Of a DNA stretch of 34,701 nucleotides, positions 1-7,626 are shown piece after piece. The notes below the pieces were generated by a model. The model did not search any database. It was not told the origin of the DNA and was given only the letters and a program-made list of their open reading frames with translations. The stretch comes from a virus. The DNA lies in the IMG/VR virus record IMGVR_UViG_3300042540_000446, positions 1 through 34,701 of that record. One strand, written 5' to 3'. Made by a program: the position numbers and the translations under genes. Within the stretch, counting starts at the first letter, position 1. The number at the start of each line of letters is the position of its first letter.

Positions 1-121
1 GCCCCATAAGTTTTGCAAAGTATCTAACTGCCTCGTCCCACGTCCTAAACTTTTCAGTGCAAGACTCAACGTGGCGAGTCAGCTCGTACATTTCGTGGGC
101 AAACAAACGATTCTTAGACAT
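1..121 (-). CDS. Partial small hypothetical protein at left edge
   Basis: An ATG at 121 is preceded by a strong ribosome binding site, GGAGGA (132-127), five bases upstream. The frame then stays open for 40 codons to the window edge, starting MSKNRLFAHEMYELTRHVES. It lies downstream of recT in the same direction, so it probably continues the early operon. The visible part is a charged, probably helical segment with no recognised motif. The gene is incomplete, so length and function cannot be judged. The call rests on the ribosome binding site and the open frame. Confidence 0.6.
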   Translation of the reverse strand, partial: MSKNRLFAHEMYELTRHVESCTEKFRTWDEAVRYFAKLMG

Positions 122-218
122 ACACTTCCTCCGTCATGTAAAAATTCAAAAAAACGCGACAGGTTTCTACCGCTGTCGCACCGGTGCCGCCGGGGTAGCA
201 ATTCCAGCGGCCAGGGGT

Positions 219-1010
219 TTACGACTCGACGACTTCCGCCGCTTCCGCCTCGATGACTGGAAGCGGTTGCAATTCGTTGAGCTTCGACAGCTGCACGCTG
301 CGAGCCTGCGGCTGAACAAACTGCTGGTCGTCACGCTCAAAGGCGTCAGCCACTTCGGCCGACAACTTCAGCCACTTCGAAGCACGGCGAAACACGGTCT
401 TCTTGGCCATCTCTGACCACCAGTCCTTCCAAGGTCCACTGCCACCAGCTCGGCTGGCCGCACGCACCTTCTCCACCTCGTCGACGCTCATCACTTCCGA
501 CTTCGTGCCGCCATCGTTGAACACGACCCGGCAGTAGGCCGCGATGATCTTGCCCGCCTTCTCCGGCTTGGTTTCGTCCGTCCGCAAGTAATGCGGCGTG
601 TGCTTGGTCACTTCGCCAAGGTCATAGATAAACAGGTCGCCTTCGTGGACAACGTCGGCGTGAATCGTCCGCACGCTGCCGCTGCGTAGCACAAGGTCAA
701 CAATGCCCTTGTAGTCGAGAATCAGCGTGCAGACATCGCCGTAGGGAATCAGGTGTGCGTGCCGTCCGTCTGGCTCCAGTCCCCACTGGCTCAGCTGCAG
801 CATGCAGTTTAGGAAACTTTCCGGCGTGCAGCTGGCCAGCTTCGGCGTCTTCATCAGCGCTGTCAGTCCCGTCCGCACCATCCGTTCCGGCGTGCAGTGC
901 TTCGGCAGCACCCTCGCCACTTCGTTCTTAAAGGCGTCGCTGTTCAGGTGGTCCCTGATTGCCATCTTGCCGCCTGCCTTCGTCGCCATTGTCGTCGTTG
1001 TCGTACTCAT
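219..1010 (-). CDS. recT: RecT-family single-strand annealing protein
   Basis: The 263-residue product has the usual length and order of RecT recombinases. After a Thr-rich start comes a helical segment (AFKNEVARVLPKHCTPERM, about 27-45) and then the conserved core SFLNCMLQLSQWGLEPDGRHA (about 65-85) followed by LILDYKGIVDLVLRSG. RecT proteins coat single-stranded DNA and anneal it to complementary strands during phage recombination and replication. The start ATG overlaps the stop of the upstream RecE-like nuclease by four bases, so the two are probably translated together as a RecET-type pair. The C-terminus is acidic and Glu/Ala-rich. Confidence 0.93.
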   Translation of the reverse strand: MSTTTTTMATKAGGKMAIRDHLNSDAFKNEVARVLPKHCTPERMVRTGLTALMKTPKLASCTPESFLNCMLQLSQWGLEPDGRHAHLIPYGDVCTLILDYKGIVDLVLRSGSVRTIHADVVHEGDLFIYDLGEVTKHTPHYLRTDETKPEKAGKIIAAYCRVVFNDGGTKSEVMSVDEVEKVRAASRAGGSGPWKDWWSEMAKKTVFRRASKWLKLSAEVADAFERDDQQFVQPQARSVQLSKLNELQPLPVIEAEAAEVVES

Positions 1011-1798
1011 ACGCTCACCTCACTTGCCGCAGTAACCTTGCGAACGAGCCACGTTGGCGCGGTCGCTACCTTGATGGGCCGGTTCAGGTATTCGTCGATG
1101 TCAAAGTCGACGATGTCCTCAACCGCCCGGTGCATCCGTGCCTCGCTGTCCAGCTCATCCATCAAGCCGGTAAAGTCCAAAGGGAAAATCTCATGCCCGC
1201 CCTGTGACTGGATGCCCACCACCATCACCTGCGGCCGCTCGCCGGTCAGCGTCTCGATGCCGTTCCGGTAAAACGCCAGGCGAACGTCGTAGAACATGTT
1301 CACCGCTTGGCTGATGAACTCCTCCTCGCTGCCGGCCGATGTTGTCTTCCAGTCAATCAACACGCCGCTGGTCAGCATGTCCACCTTGGCGCGGCACTCG
1401 ACGCCGCTGCTTTTGTGCGTCCAGAAGATTTCCTTTTCTGTGTGGCCGGTGCCAAGGAACTTCCGCACCTGGCTGCAGGCGTTTAGGTGCGACCAGATAC
1501 GCTCGAGCCGCGTCCACTCGTCATCGGTGACGATTTGACGGCCAGCGTTCTCAGCCTTCCACGCTTTGCCTTCCTTGGTCCGCATGTCGAGGTCCGCAGG
1601 ACGCCGCACGATGTCGAGCCGGTCAGGGCCGCCAAGCTCGATCATGGAATGAACCAAAGTTCCAAACTGCATCGCTGCCGTCGGCTCGTCCTTCGGCCAG
1701 TCTTCCAGCACGTGGACGTGATAGAACAGGATCGGGTTTGATAAGAACTGGGCCAGCTGGCTGCTGGATAGTTCGGGTCGGGAATGGTAGTCGGTCAT
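1007..1798 (-). CDS. RecE/exonuclease VIII-like PD-(D/E)XK nuclease
   Basis: A 263-residue protein opening with LSSSQLAQFLSNPILFYHVH, the typical start of exonuclease VIII C-terminal and Cas4-like PD-(D/E)XK nucleases. The catalytic segment is visible as AKVDMLTSGVLIDWKTTS, in which the first Asp and the later DWK supply metal-binding and Lys residues; a Glu/His-rich stretch precedes it. Such enzymes resect double-stranded ends to give the single strand that RecT binds. The stop overlaps the recT start by four bases, which supports a joint role. At 263 residues it matches the isolated nuclease domain of E. coli RecE rather than the full protein. Confidence 0.85.
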   Translation of the reverse strand: MTDYHSRPELSSSQLAQFLSNPILFYHVHVLEDWPKDEPTAAMQFGTLVHSMIELGGPDRLDIVRRPADLDMRTKEGKAWKAENAGRQIVTDDEWTRLERIWSHLNACSQVRKFLGTGHTEKEIFWTHKSSGVECRAKVDMLTSGVLIDWKTTSAGSEEEFISQAVNMFYDVRLAFYRNGIETLTGERPQVMVVGIQSQGGHEIFPLDFTGLMDELDSEARMHRAVEDIVDFDIDEYLNRPIKVATAPTWLVRKVTAASEVSV

Positions 1799-1807
1799 GG
1801 GTTGCTC

Positions 1808-2722
1808 CTAGAAAAGTGATGGCTGATTTAGCTTTGCTTCCTCGTCAGCGAGAAACTTGCTGGCCCATTCAAAGTAAGATTGCTTCAGTTCGACGCCGAT
1901 AAACTTGCGGCCAGTCTGCACACTCACAACGCCCTCGCTGCCGATGCCAGCAAACGGACTCAGAACGACATCGCCCTCGTTCGTCCACAGCTCGAGGCAT
2001 CGCTCGATGACATCCAGCTGCAGCGGGCAGATGTGCCGGTCGTCGGATTCTTCGCGGGCCAGTCGTCCGTTTAGCGTGCGGCTCTGGTTGATGTCCATCC
2101 AAACCGGGCTGGCGTACCGCTGCCAAACATCGATGCTCAAGTCGCCCTTGCCGTCAAATGTAGAATGGTCACCAATGAATCGCTCGAATCGACCGCTAAC
2201 AGGATTCTCGTTGTCACCGGCTTTACGGAATGTGCAAACGTAGTCAGGGATTCCCTGACGCGAACGGCAACTGTCTTTCGTGACTTGCTTGTGCAACAGG
2301 CCAAGAGCCTTGGTCCGCTGCATTTCTAAAACCGGGTCTTTCCAAATCACTACTTCAGAATGAAGGATAAACCCAGCATCGATCATGGTTTGTTCTATGC
2401 CGTTGCGAAAAGGCTTGATTCCGATGTAGCCGTCCCGCTGCTGAACCGCCGGAAAATTGCAGCAATGGACGCTGACCAGCCTGCCCGGTTTAATCAGCCG
2501 ATAAAGCTGGTCCGACAGAAATCGGTAGTGCGTGAAGAACTCCTCGTCCGTCTCGCAGTTGCCCATATCACGCTCGCTGTCGCTGTAAACGTAGAGCGAC
2601 GCAAACGGCGGACTGAACACCGAGTAATCAATCGACTCGTCCGGCAATCCCTGCAGCACCTCGCAGCAGTCGCCTCGAAACAGATGCCACCTCTCACCTT
2701 TCGCCTGGTCAATCACTTGCAT
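1808..2722 (-). CDS. Site-specific DNA methyltransferase (N4-C/N6-A type)
   Basis: The 304-residue product carries catalytic motif IV as SPPF (residues 37-40) near the N-terminus and the S-adenosylmethionine-binding motif as SPFAGIGSEG near the C-terminus. This IV-then-I order is that of beta-class amino-methyltransferases. After the second motif, GRKFIGVELKQSYFEWA matches the usual follow-on strand and helix. The start overlaps the end of the upstream helicase by 10 bases and is preceded by GAGGGAG. It probably modifies phage DNA against host restriction; no cognate endonuclease is adjacent. Base specificity cannot be read from the sequence. Confidence 0.9.
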   Translation of the reverse strand: MQVIDQAKGERWHLFRGDCCEVLQGLPDESIDYSVFSPPFASLYVYSDSERDMGNCETDEEFFTHYRFLSDQLYRLIKPGRLVSVHCCNFPAVQQRDGYIGIKPFRNGIEQTMIDAGFILHSEVVIWKDPVLEMQRTKALGLLHKQVTKDSCRSRQGIPDYVCTFRKAGDNENPVSGRFERFIGDHSTFDGKGDLSIDVWQRYASPVWMDINQSRTLNGRLAREESDDRHICPLQLDVIERCLELWTNEGDVVLSPFAGIGSEGVVSVQTGRKFIGVELKQSYFEWASKFLADEEAKLNQPSLF

Positions 2723-4131
2723 GATGCTACTCCCTCAATAAAACTTGGAACCTCAATCGAAACACGCGGACGATAACGCTGCTTAAGCATGTCGCCATTC
2801 CATTCAATGCCGTTGCTGCGGGACATCGCCTGAGCCATGCCTGACTGCATCACGGCGTGATCGCTTTCCTTGCGAGCCACAGCCGACTCAATCGCACTGT
2901 CGCTGTCGGCGATCACGATGTGAATCTTGACTGGCTTCTTCTGACCGAACCGCCACGAACGACGCACCGCCTGATAGTAGGACTCAAACGAATAACTGAG
3001 CCCAGCAAAGATCTGCGTGTCGCAGTGCTGGTAGTTCATGCCGAACCCAGCGATCGACGGCTTGCTAATCAACACTCGAAACTGGCCGTCGGCAAACCCA
3101 AGCAACTTGGACTCCTTATCCTTGTCGTCGCCGCGTACCTCGACCGCGTCCGGCAGATGCTTCCGCAGCTCGTCAGCCTCGTAGTTTGTATCGCACCAAA
3201 TCAGAACTGGGCCGCTGGTTGACTTCGCCAGCTCCGCTGCCCGCTGGCATCTCGCCTCGTTAGTCAGTCGCTTTTCTTCGTGCATCGTCGTGGCACTGAT
3301 GCCCGACGTGTTGAACAGCATCCCACTGGGAGCGTTGTCAATTTCAGGCGTGACGTGATGCCGCTGAATAATCATTTCAGGCAATGCGTAGCCCGCGTCC
3401 TCGCCGCCAATGTCTGATGGCTTGCTGATGCAGACTGCCCACTGGCTAACCCACGACCAGAAGTCTTTCTCGGCGTGACCACGCAGCCGCCATTTGCTGG
3501 TGTCGCCGCTGTCGTGGACGAAGTACCGATTGAGCATGTCGACCGGCTCGCAGATGCCCAGAAACTCCGCATGGTTGCCCAGCTCCATATGGTCGTTCGG
3601 TGCCGGTGTCGCAGTGCAAGCCAGCCTAAATCGCGTCTGGCCGTAGCTTTCTTTCAGTAGCTTGCGGGTGACGCTGTTCATGCCCTTGAGTATCGACGAC
3701 TCATCCAGCACAACGCCGCAGAACGTAGCCGGATCAAACTTGTGCAGCTTCTCATAATTGATCAGGTTGATGCCGTTGATGACTTCGTCCTGGCTGTCTG
3801 CCACTGTCACCGGCGAATCAATGCCGAACTTCTCAGCCTCGCGTTTGGTCTGGCTGCGGACTCCGACCGGGCAGTGGACCACAACGGGCTGGCCGCAATG
3901 CTGATGCACCAGCCGAGCCCACTCAAGTTGCTGCAGCGTCTTGCCTAGTCCGCACTCCTCAAACAGTGCGGCCCGACCTCGCTTGATTGCCCACTGCACC
4001 GCACGCTTCTGCCAGTCAAACAAGTTCGGATTCAGCTTGTCGGTCCCGATGTCGAATCCGTAGAGTTCGACTCGCCGCTGCTTCCGCTTGATAAACGCTT
4101 CGTAATCCGTGACCATTCCACAAGTCCCCAT
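2713..4131 (-). CDS. SNF2-type superfamily 2 helicase/ATPase
   Basis: A 472-residue ATPase. Motif I is FEECGLGKT (57-65), motif II is VVLDESS (140-146, a DESS variant of DEAH), motif III is ACTATPAPND (171-180), and a C-terminal motif VI-like segment reads QAVRRSWRFGQ. The arginine-rich RSWRFGQ ending is typical of SNF2-type phage helicases. It probably translocates on DNA in replication or recombination. Its stop overlaps the methyltransferase start. Two ATG starts are possible: 4131, or 4116 (MVTDYEAF), which has a better-placed GGGGA. Either way the gene start lies inside the upstream membrane-protein gene, an overlap of about 85-100 bases. Confidence 0.88.
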   Translation of the reverse strand: MGTCGMVTDYEAFIKRKQRRVELYGFDIGTDKLNPNLFDWQKRAVQWAIKRGRAALFEECGLGKTLQQLEWARLVHQHCGQPVVVHCPVGVRSQTKREAEKFGIDSPVTVADSQDEVINGINLINYEKLHKFDPATFCGVVLDESSILKGMNSVTRKLLKESYGQTRFRLACTATPAPNDHMELGNHAEFLGICEPVDMLNRYFVHDSGDTSKWRLRGHAEKDFWSWVSQWAVCISKPSDIGGEDAGYALPEMIIQRHHVTPEIDNAPSGMLFNTSGISATTMHEEKRLTNEARCQRAAELAKSTSGPVLIWCDTNYEADELRKHLPDAVEVRGDDKDKESKLLGFADGQFRVLISKPSIAGFGMNYQHCDTQIFAGLSYSFESYYQAVRRSWRFGQKKPVKIHIVIADSDSAIESAVARKESDHAVMQSGMAQAMSRSNGIEWNGDMLKQRYRPRVSIEVPSFIEGVASCK

Positions 4132-4304
4132 ATAGCTAACCCACAGTAAACCGCCTGCAATGCCGCATGTGCATAGATGCCGTGCATAACGTCAACCACG
4201 CACCAAGCCGCATTTGTTACCGTCCAGATTGCAAAGCACTCTTTCCGGTGTTTGATATTCAGCACCGTTGCAAGCAGCGATGCCGATGCTAGGAGCCACA
4301 TCAT
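4032..4304 (-). CDS. Small PnuC-like membrane protein
   Basis: Read from ATG 4304, which overlaps the previous stop as ATGA, the product has 90 residues. It has about three membrane-spanning stretches (MMWLLASASLLATVL, CFAIWTVTNAAWCVVDVM, HAALQAVYCGLAIWGLVEW) followed by a Ser/Thr-rich tail. The pattern N-hydrophilic turn-CFAIW-N-W-G-A-Y-G-W resembles half-size PnuC nicotinamide riboside/NMN transporters, which phages often carry as short versions. A role in bringing NAD precursors to the cell is only inferred. The tail overlaps the helicase gene. An upstream in-frame ATG at 4352 gives a basic 16-residue extension that does not look real. Confidence 0.6.
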   Translation of the reverse strand: MMWLLASASLLATVLNIKHRKECFAIWTVTNAAWCVVDVMHGIYAHAALQAVYCGLAIWGLVEWSRITKRLSSGSSGESNSTDSTSGPTS

Positions 4305-4492
4305 CGGACTGGCTCCGCCAAGCACTCGATGACGAAGTAGTCCGCGTTCCATCGCTCAATGGCACCGGCGTCCAAGCCAGCAACCTCGCAGATTTCAGCG
4401 ATGGTTGTCATCCATGCCGGGATGTAGACCGCGTTTCTGATTCGCAGCGGCTTAAGCGTTTCGAGCTTGTCGTGTAGTTGGTTGGATGTCAT
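4301..4492 (-). CDS. Small hypothetical protein (63 aa)
   Basis: A 63-residue product beginning MTSNQLHDKLETLKPLRIRN. Its stop shares ATGA with the start of the PnuC-like gene, which supports it being translated. The middle is mildly hydrophobic and helical (AWMTTIAEICEVAGLDAGAI). It has no recognised motif. A link with the PnuC-like protein is suggested only by the overlap. Confidence 0.6.
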   Translation of the reverse strand: MTSNQLHDKLETLKPLRIRNAVYIPAWMTTIAEICEVAGLDAGAIERWNADYFVIECLAEPVR

Positions 4493-4513
4493 TTAGTGTT
4501 TATCTAGTTTAAG

Positions 4514-5062
4514 TTACGGATTTAGACCGTTCGCTTTCATGCAGTTCACAACTCTGTCGCGTGATGCTCCAACTAAATTTGCAATCTGTCCTGGTGTCAA
4601 AACTAACGCCCCATTGCCTTCTGTTTCATCAAGCACATTTAGTATTTTGCCAAGCAAATCATCTTGAACAGATTCTGTAATCTCACAATTCAACTGATTT
4701 TCAATAGCTCCCCAATGCTCCCGCAATTGCTCAAGTTCTAACGGTGGCTTTTCTTGTCGTTTTAATGATGTAACTAAATTGCCTTCGCAGCCTCCGAGAA
4801 ACGTAAATAAATTTATTAACGACGACTCTAAAAGCATTGCACCTTCATTCGTTAAGTTGTCCCGTACAACGTGAACGTGAAACACTTTGGAATCATTCCG
4901 TAATTGATTGCAAAACGCAGCTCGTCCGCCCGTGCATGCGTGTCGCTGCCAACCTCGAGACGCGATGCCTTTTCCAATATAAAACGGCAAAATGCTTTTC
5001 TCGTTAAACCAAGCGTAGACGTATCTGCCTTTTAATGTTTGTTTTTTATTGCTACGAAACAT
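4514..5062 (-). CDS. GIY-YIG nuclease-like protein with C-terminal HTH
   Basis: From ATG 5062, preceded by AGGAAGGA, the product has 182 residues; a TTG at 5083 in the same frame has no such site. Residues 14-41 show a GIY-YIG-type fold signature: YVYAWF, then FYIGKG (27-32), Arg36 and His41. A catalytic-type Glu lies in AMLLESSLINLF (Glu79) and an Asn at GNL (95). The C-terminus reads as a helix-turn-helix (LTPGQIANLVGASRDRVVNC). These parts fit a homing-type or DNA-processing nuclease. Three counted 60-base lines inside the gene give 32-42% GC, far below the neighbours, so recent acquisition is likely. Confidence 0.72.
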   Translation of the reverse strand: MFRSNKKQTLKGRYVYAWFNEKSILPFYIGKGIASRGWQRHACTGGRAAFCNQLRNDSKVFHVHVVRDNLTNEGAMLLESSLINLFTFLGGCEGNLVTSLKRQEKPPLELEQLREHWGAIENQLNCEITESVQDDLLGKILNVLDETEGNGALVLTPGQIANLVGASRDRVVNCMKANGLNP

Positions 5063-5083
5063 GCTTGAATCCTTCCTAGTCAA

Positions 5084-5404
5084 CTAATTCACCACCCACG
5101 CTTCCGCCAGCTTGCCCGTCACCGAACACCGCTGAATACCGACCACTCGAATCATCGCCGCACGCTCGACTTCTGCCGACCGCTTCCTGACCGACTCTGC
5201 ATTGCCCGCCAGCCCCATCGCCACGGCCCTTGCTCCAACTTCGTTTGCTGTTGCCGGTTTGCCAATCGCCGCCAGTGCCGCGAGGAACGCCTGCTGCAGC
5301 TGGCCAATCTTCGGCCGCACTTCTTCCGCCGCCGCCTGGCTGGTCACCGGGTCCGACTGCCGGGCCAGCTGGGGGCCGTCATCAAACAAACTAAGCTGGG
5401 TCAT
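5084..5404 (-). CDS. Small winged-helix-like protein (106 aa)
   Basis: A 106-residue protein beginning MTQLSLFDDGPQ with an SDPVTSQAAAEE segment, a signature often seen in small phage proteins near DNA-processing genes. The remainder (IGQLQQAFLAALAAIGKPAT... then ESVRKRSAEVERAAMIRVVG) looks like a winged-helix DNA-binding domain. The ATG at 5404 sits 14 bases inside the end of the upstream gene, with GGAGGA four bases before it. A regulatory or DNA-associated role is inferred from fold only. Confidence 0.65.
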   Translation of the reverse strand: MTQLSLFDDGPQLARQSDPVTSQAAAEEVRPKIGQLQQAFLAALAAIGKPATANEVGARAVAMGLAGNAESVRKRSAEVERAAMIRVVGIQRCSVTGKLAEAWVVN

Positions 5405-5714
5405 CGTCTCCTCCTTCGTCTTGCAGTTCTCTTAGTCGCCGAATCAGTTCGTCCGTGTCCGCCCACGGCTTGCCTGTCACGTACTCGTCACTCATGCTGT
5501 CCAGCATCTCCAGCACCTTGCCGGTCGCATCGTTCAGCTGGTAGCAAGGCGTTGTCACCAGCCACAACGGGAACCCGTCGAGCGTTCCGCCGCTGATGTC
5601 GAACACCTCGCCAGCCCATTTCACCCGGCAGGTCTGCTGCTCCAAGTACAGCTGCTCGATGTGGCAGCCGGGCAATGCGTGCCGGATGATTTGCACGAAC
5701 TGAACGCTGTTCAT
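5391..5714 (-). CDS. Hypothetical protein (107 aa)
   Basis: A 107-residue acidic protein starting at ATG 5714, which overlaps the upstream stop as ATGA. It contains a beta-rich middle (EQLYLEQQTCRVKWAGEVFD) and a helical acidic C-terminus ending GGDDDPA. Its end overlaps the next gene by 14 bases. No family is recognised. It is probably an early small phage protein. Confidence 0.65.
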   Translation of the reverse strand: MNSVQFVQIIRHALPGCHIEQLYLEQQTCRVKWAGEVFDISGGTLDGFPLWLVTTPCYQLNDATGKVLEMLDSMSDEYVTGKPWADTDELIRRLRELQDEGGDDDPA

Positions 5715-6091
5715 CGCAGGCCCTCGCCAACGCAGGCGTCAATCGAAACACGCACCCGGCACAGCACTTCCTCCTCGCTGCGGCTGGCTTCAATCAGTGC
5801 CTCTTCCCAAGTCTTGCGAAGCATTCCCGGACCGCTTGCGTACCGGTTCAGCCAGTAGATTTCGCGAATCCGTGACTGCGGCCCGATGTCGGTCAGCGTG
5901 TGCATCCGGTGCCGGTCTTTGCCGCTGCTGTTCCACATCACCGGATACCAAATCGGGCTTTCCGTTTCGTCGTTTCGCAGATTGACGCGACCAATCAGCT
6001 GGCCGTCTTCTGTCACTGCATCGACCACAGCACGCAGGCCGCCGTCAGTCCAGTATTTGCCAACCACAAAAGTCTTTTCACACACACTCAC
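5711..6091 (-). CDS. Hypothetical protein (126 aa)
   Basis: The start is taken as GTG 6091. It overlaps the upstream stop as GTGA and has GGAGGT five bases before it; the ATG further upstream at 6163 lacks this support. The 126-residue product begins MSVCEKTFVVGKYWTDGGLR and has a small beta-rich N-terminal half (GLRAVVDAVTEDGQLIGRVN) that could be an SH3-like barrel. A charged helical C-terminus follows (TWEEALIEASRSEEEVL). Function is unknown. Confidence 0.65.
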   Translation of the reverse strand: MSVCEKTFVVGKYWTDGGLRAVVDAVTEDGQLIGRVNLRNDETESPIWYPVMWNSSGKDRHRMHTLTDIGPQSRIREIYWLNRYASGPGMLRKTWEEALIEASRSEEEVLCRVRVSIDACVGEGLR

Positions 6092-6423
6092 AGCACACCT
6101 CCAGCCAAAAGAAAACATGTCACAACCAAACCAAGTCCAACCAATCCCATCAACGCCATGCAAGTCTGTTCGATGCGGTCGTTGCGCTCGGCCAGCTTGA
6201 TTGCCTCTTCGCGGCTGGCATCAATCACCGCCTCCACTTGCTCCAGCCAAGCAAAGATGGCCAGCCGTGTCTCGACCGGAATCCGCCGCTCCAGCCGCAC
6301 GTACTGCCGTAGTCGCCAAAGCTCCCAGTCGTGCGACACTCGCGTCCACTTCAGCTGCGGCACGTTGACCCAAACCAAGCCCCGCTCGCGTCCTGCCTGC
6401 CACTGCTCCGTTTCCATCAGCAT
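6088..6423 (-). CDS. Membrane-anchored hypothetical protein (111 aa)
   Basis: Read from ATG 6423, preceded by AGGAGG at seven bases. The longer frame upstream is basic and low-complexity and does not look coding. The 111-residue product has a charged Arg/Trp-rich N-terminal and central part (helical, WELWRLRQYVRLERR). It ends with one clear membrane segment, MALMGLVGLGLVVTCFLLAG, so it is probably a tail-anchored inner-membrane protein. It is coupled by GTGA to the next gene. Function is unknown; superinfection exclusion or membrane docking would be possible but is not shown. Confidence 0.6.
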   Translation of the reverse strand: MLMETEQWQAGRERGLVWVNVPQLKWTRVSHDWELWRLRQYVRLERRIPVETRLAIFAWLEQVEAVIDASREEAIKLAERNDRIEQTCMALMGLVGLGLVVTCFLLAGGVL

Positions 6424-6460
6424 CGTTTTGCCTCCTAAAAAATTGCGGCCTCCGTGCCGC

Positions 6461-6898
6461 TCAAAAAATGAAGGTTGTAGGTTTGCCAAAATCGGTTTCG
6501 TCGTTCTTCTGCCAGTGCCGACTCCGGTGTTCGCTGTCGCTCCACCCGCTGCGAATCTCTGCAGTCTTGGCGGCAATCTCATCCGGCGTCGGCAGGTAAA
6601 CCGACGGGTCATCTACGCAGGTGTCCGGCTCCTCATCGACCACAATCGGAGCCGCTCGCTTGACCACCTTCGTCGCCGACTTAAGCTGGTTCATCAGGTC
6701 GTCGAGTTTGTGGCGGCACAGCGCCAAACCCTCGGCCTGTTCCCAGCATTCCTTGCGGCCGTCGCGGTCGTCGACCTTCGCCAGCTGCTTGGCCTTGTAT
6801 CGCAAGTCGCTTTCAGTTCGCAGGAGCCAAGCCCGCAGGTCGTACACGACTGAGTGCAGGCCGAGCTTGTCCATCTTGTTTGCCTCATCGCTGTCCAT
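6461..6898 (-). CDS. Hypothetical coiled protein (145 aa)
   Basis: The ATG at 6898 is chosen because AAGGAG lies eight bases upstream; earlier in-frame starts run through Trp/Cys-rich sequence in the neighbouring gene. The product starts MDSDEANKMDKLG and contains long helices (LRAWLLRTESDLRYKAKQLA, then LCRHKLDDLMNQLKSATKVV). A Pro/Asp-rich linker follows, then a polar tail. It overlaps the upstream gene by 14 bases. It has no recognised family; it is probably an early DNA-metabolism accessory protein. Confidence 0.6.
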   Translation of the reverse strand: MDSDEANKMDKLGLHSVVYDLRAWLLRTESDLRYKAKQLAKVDDRDGRKECWEQAEGLALCRHKLDDLMNQLKSATKVVKRAAPIVVDEEPDTCVDDPSVYLPTPDEIAAKTAEIRSGWSDSEHRSRHWQKNDETDFGKPTTFIF

Positions 6899-7109
6899 TG
6901 CCTGCACTCCTTGCTTTTTGCCTCCTTGTGTCGCTGCGATGCTTTCGCAGCTCGTCCCTTCTGGCCCGTTCGGCCAGCAAGGCAAACGATTCCACCATCG
7001 CACGCACGCAGATACCTGCGGCCCGTTCAATCGCCTCGTCGTCGCTCCATCGTTCGCGGCATTCCATCACTCGCGCCATCTCGTCGTCCGTTAGTTCAAG
7101 ACCAATCAT
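6885..7109 (-). CDS. Small hypothetical protein (74 aa)
   Basis: ATG 7109 follows AAGGAGGT with a six-base gap. The 74-residue product, MIGLELTDDEMARVMECRER onward, is a highly charged, mostly helical protein with an Arg/Lys-rich end. That suggests nucleic-acid contact or a structural role in a complex. Its start lies just before the stop of the upstream HTH gene, consistent with coupling. No family is recognised. Confidence 0.55.
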   Translation of the reverse strand: MIGLELTDDEMARVMECRERWSDDEAIERAAGICVRAMVESFALLAERARRDELRKHRSDTRRQKARSAGNGQR

Positions 7110-7111
7110 CT

Positions 7112-7342
7112 TCAGACCTCCTTGCCGTGCCACCTTTTACTCATGCCAGCACGTCCCATTCGTGCCCAGTCTCGTTTGTAGTTCTCATCAAGCACTCGCT
7201 GCATCTTTCGGATGTCGCTTTTCTCAAACACCCACGACGACCCGTGCTTCTGGCCGATGCCGTGATTGGCTGCGTTGCGTGTGATTGTTTGCGATGTGCA
7301 GCCTAGTTGCTTGGCCAGCTGGCTGGCCGTGTAAATTGTCAT
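7112..7342 (-). CDS. MerR/excisionase-like HTH protein (76 aa)
   Basis: The N-terminus MTIYTASQLAKQLGCTSQTI is a clear helix-turn-helix of the MerR/excisionase type (YTASQLAKQLG, then recognition helix TSQTITRNAAN). A wing-like WVFEKSDIRKMQRVL and a basic tail (KRDWARMGRAGMSKRWHG) follow. A single-domain protein of this size usually binds DNA directly as a regulator or architectural factor. It is among the first genes of the leftward block, next to the control region, where it could regulate its own operon. An upstream AAGGAG or AAAGG provides the ribosome site. Confidence 0.72.
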   Translation of the reverse strand: MTIYTASQLAKQLGCTSQTITRNAANHGIGQKHGSSWVFEKSDIRKMQRVLDENYKRDWARMGRAGMSKRWHGKEV

Positions 7343-7425
7343 TTGCCTTTCGTTTCTCCTTGTGATTTCCTGCGACGGTGCAGGCCGTCAGGGCCGCTTT
7401 CGCAGCCCCTCAGGTCTGGACCGTG

Positions 7426-7584
7426 TTAGGCTGCTGCCCGAATCAAAACCATGCAGGCCACCCAATACTTAGCCGGTGCATTGCTTACTAGACTTTTCAA
7501 TCGCGACTTTGCCAGCACGGCATTTGCTGCCAAGCTCTTCGGTGTAGTGAATCCAAGAACTTCGCAGGCTTGTGAGTAGGTCAT
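7426..7584 (-). CDS. Small HTH-like protein (52 aa)
   Basis: Read from ATG 7584 with a modest AGGGG upstream, it encodes 52 residues (MTYSQACEVLGFTTPKSLAA onward). The opening matches the start of a helix-turn-helix (SQACEVLGF), and a basic helix follows (AKSRLKSLVSN). It is the first leftward gene after the divergent region. The shortness and weak ribosome site make it less certain than its neighbours. A regulatory role is inferred from position only. Confidence 0.42.
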   Translation of the reverse strand: MTYSQACEVLGFTTPKSLAANAVLAKSRLKSLVSNAPAKYWVACMVLIRAAA

Positions 7585-7626
7585 TGCTTTTCCCCTGTTT
7601 TGTTTCGGCCAGCACTCGCTTGCCAT

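Noticed and set aside
4126-4140. Near match of CCCCATATAGCTAAC with the reverse complement of 34015-34027
   Set aside because: About 13 matching bases with a 2-base gap; too short and within coding sequence at one site, so probably chance.
5900-6853. Plus-strand frame of 317 codons over the early small genes
   Set aside because: Product is Ser/Arg/Pro low complexity. The minus strand has a chain of genes with good ribosome sites and stop-start overlaps.
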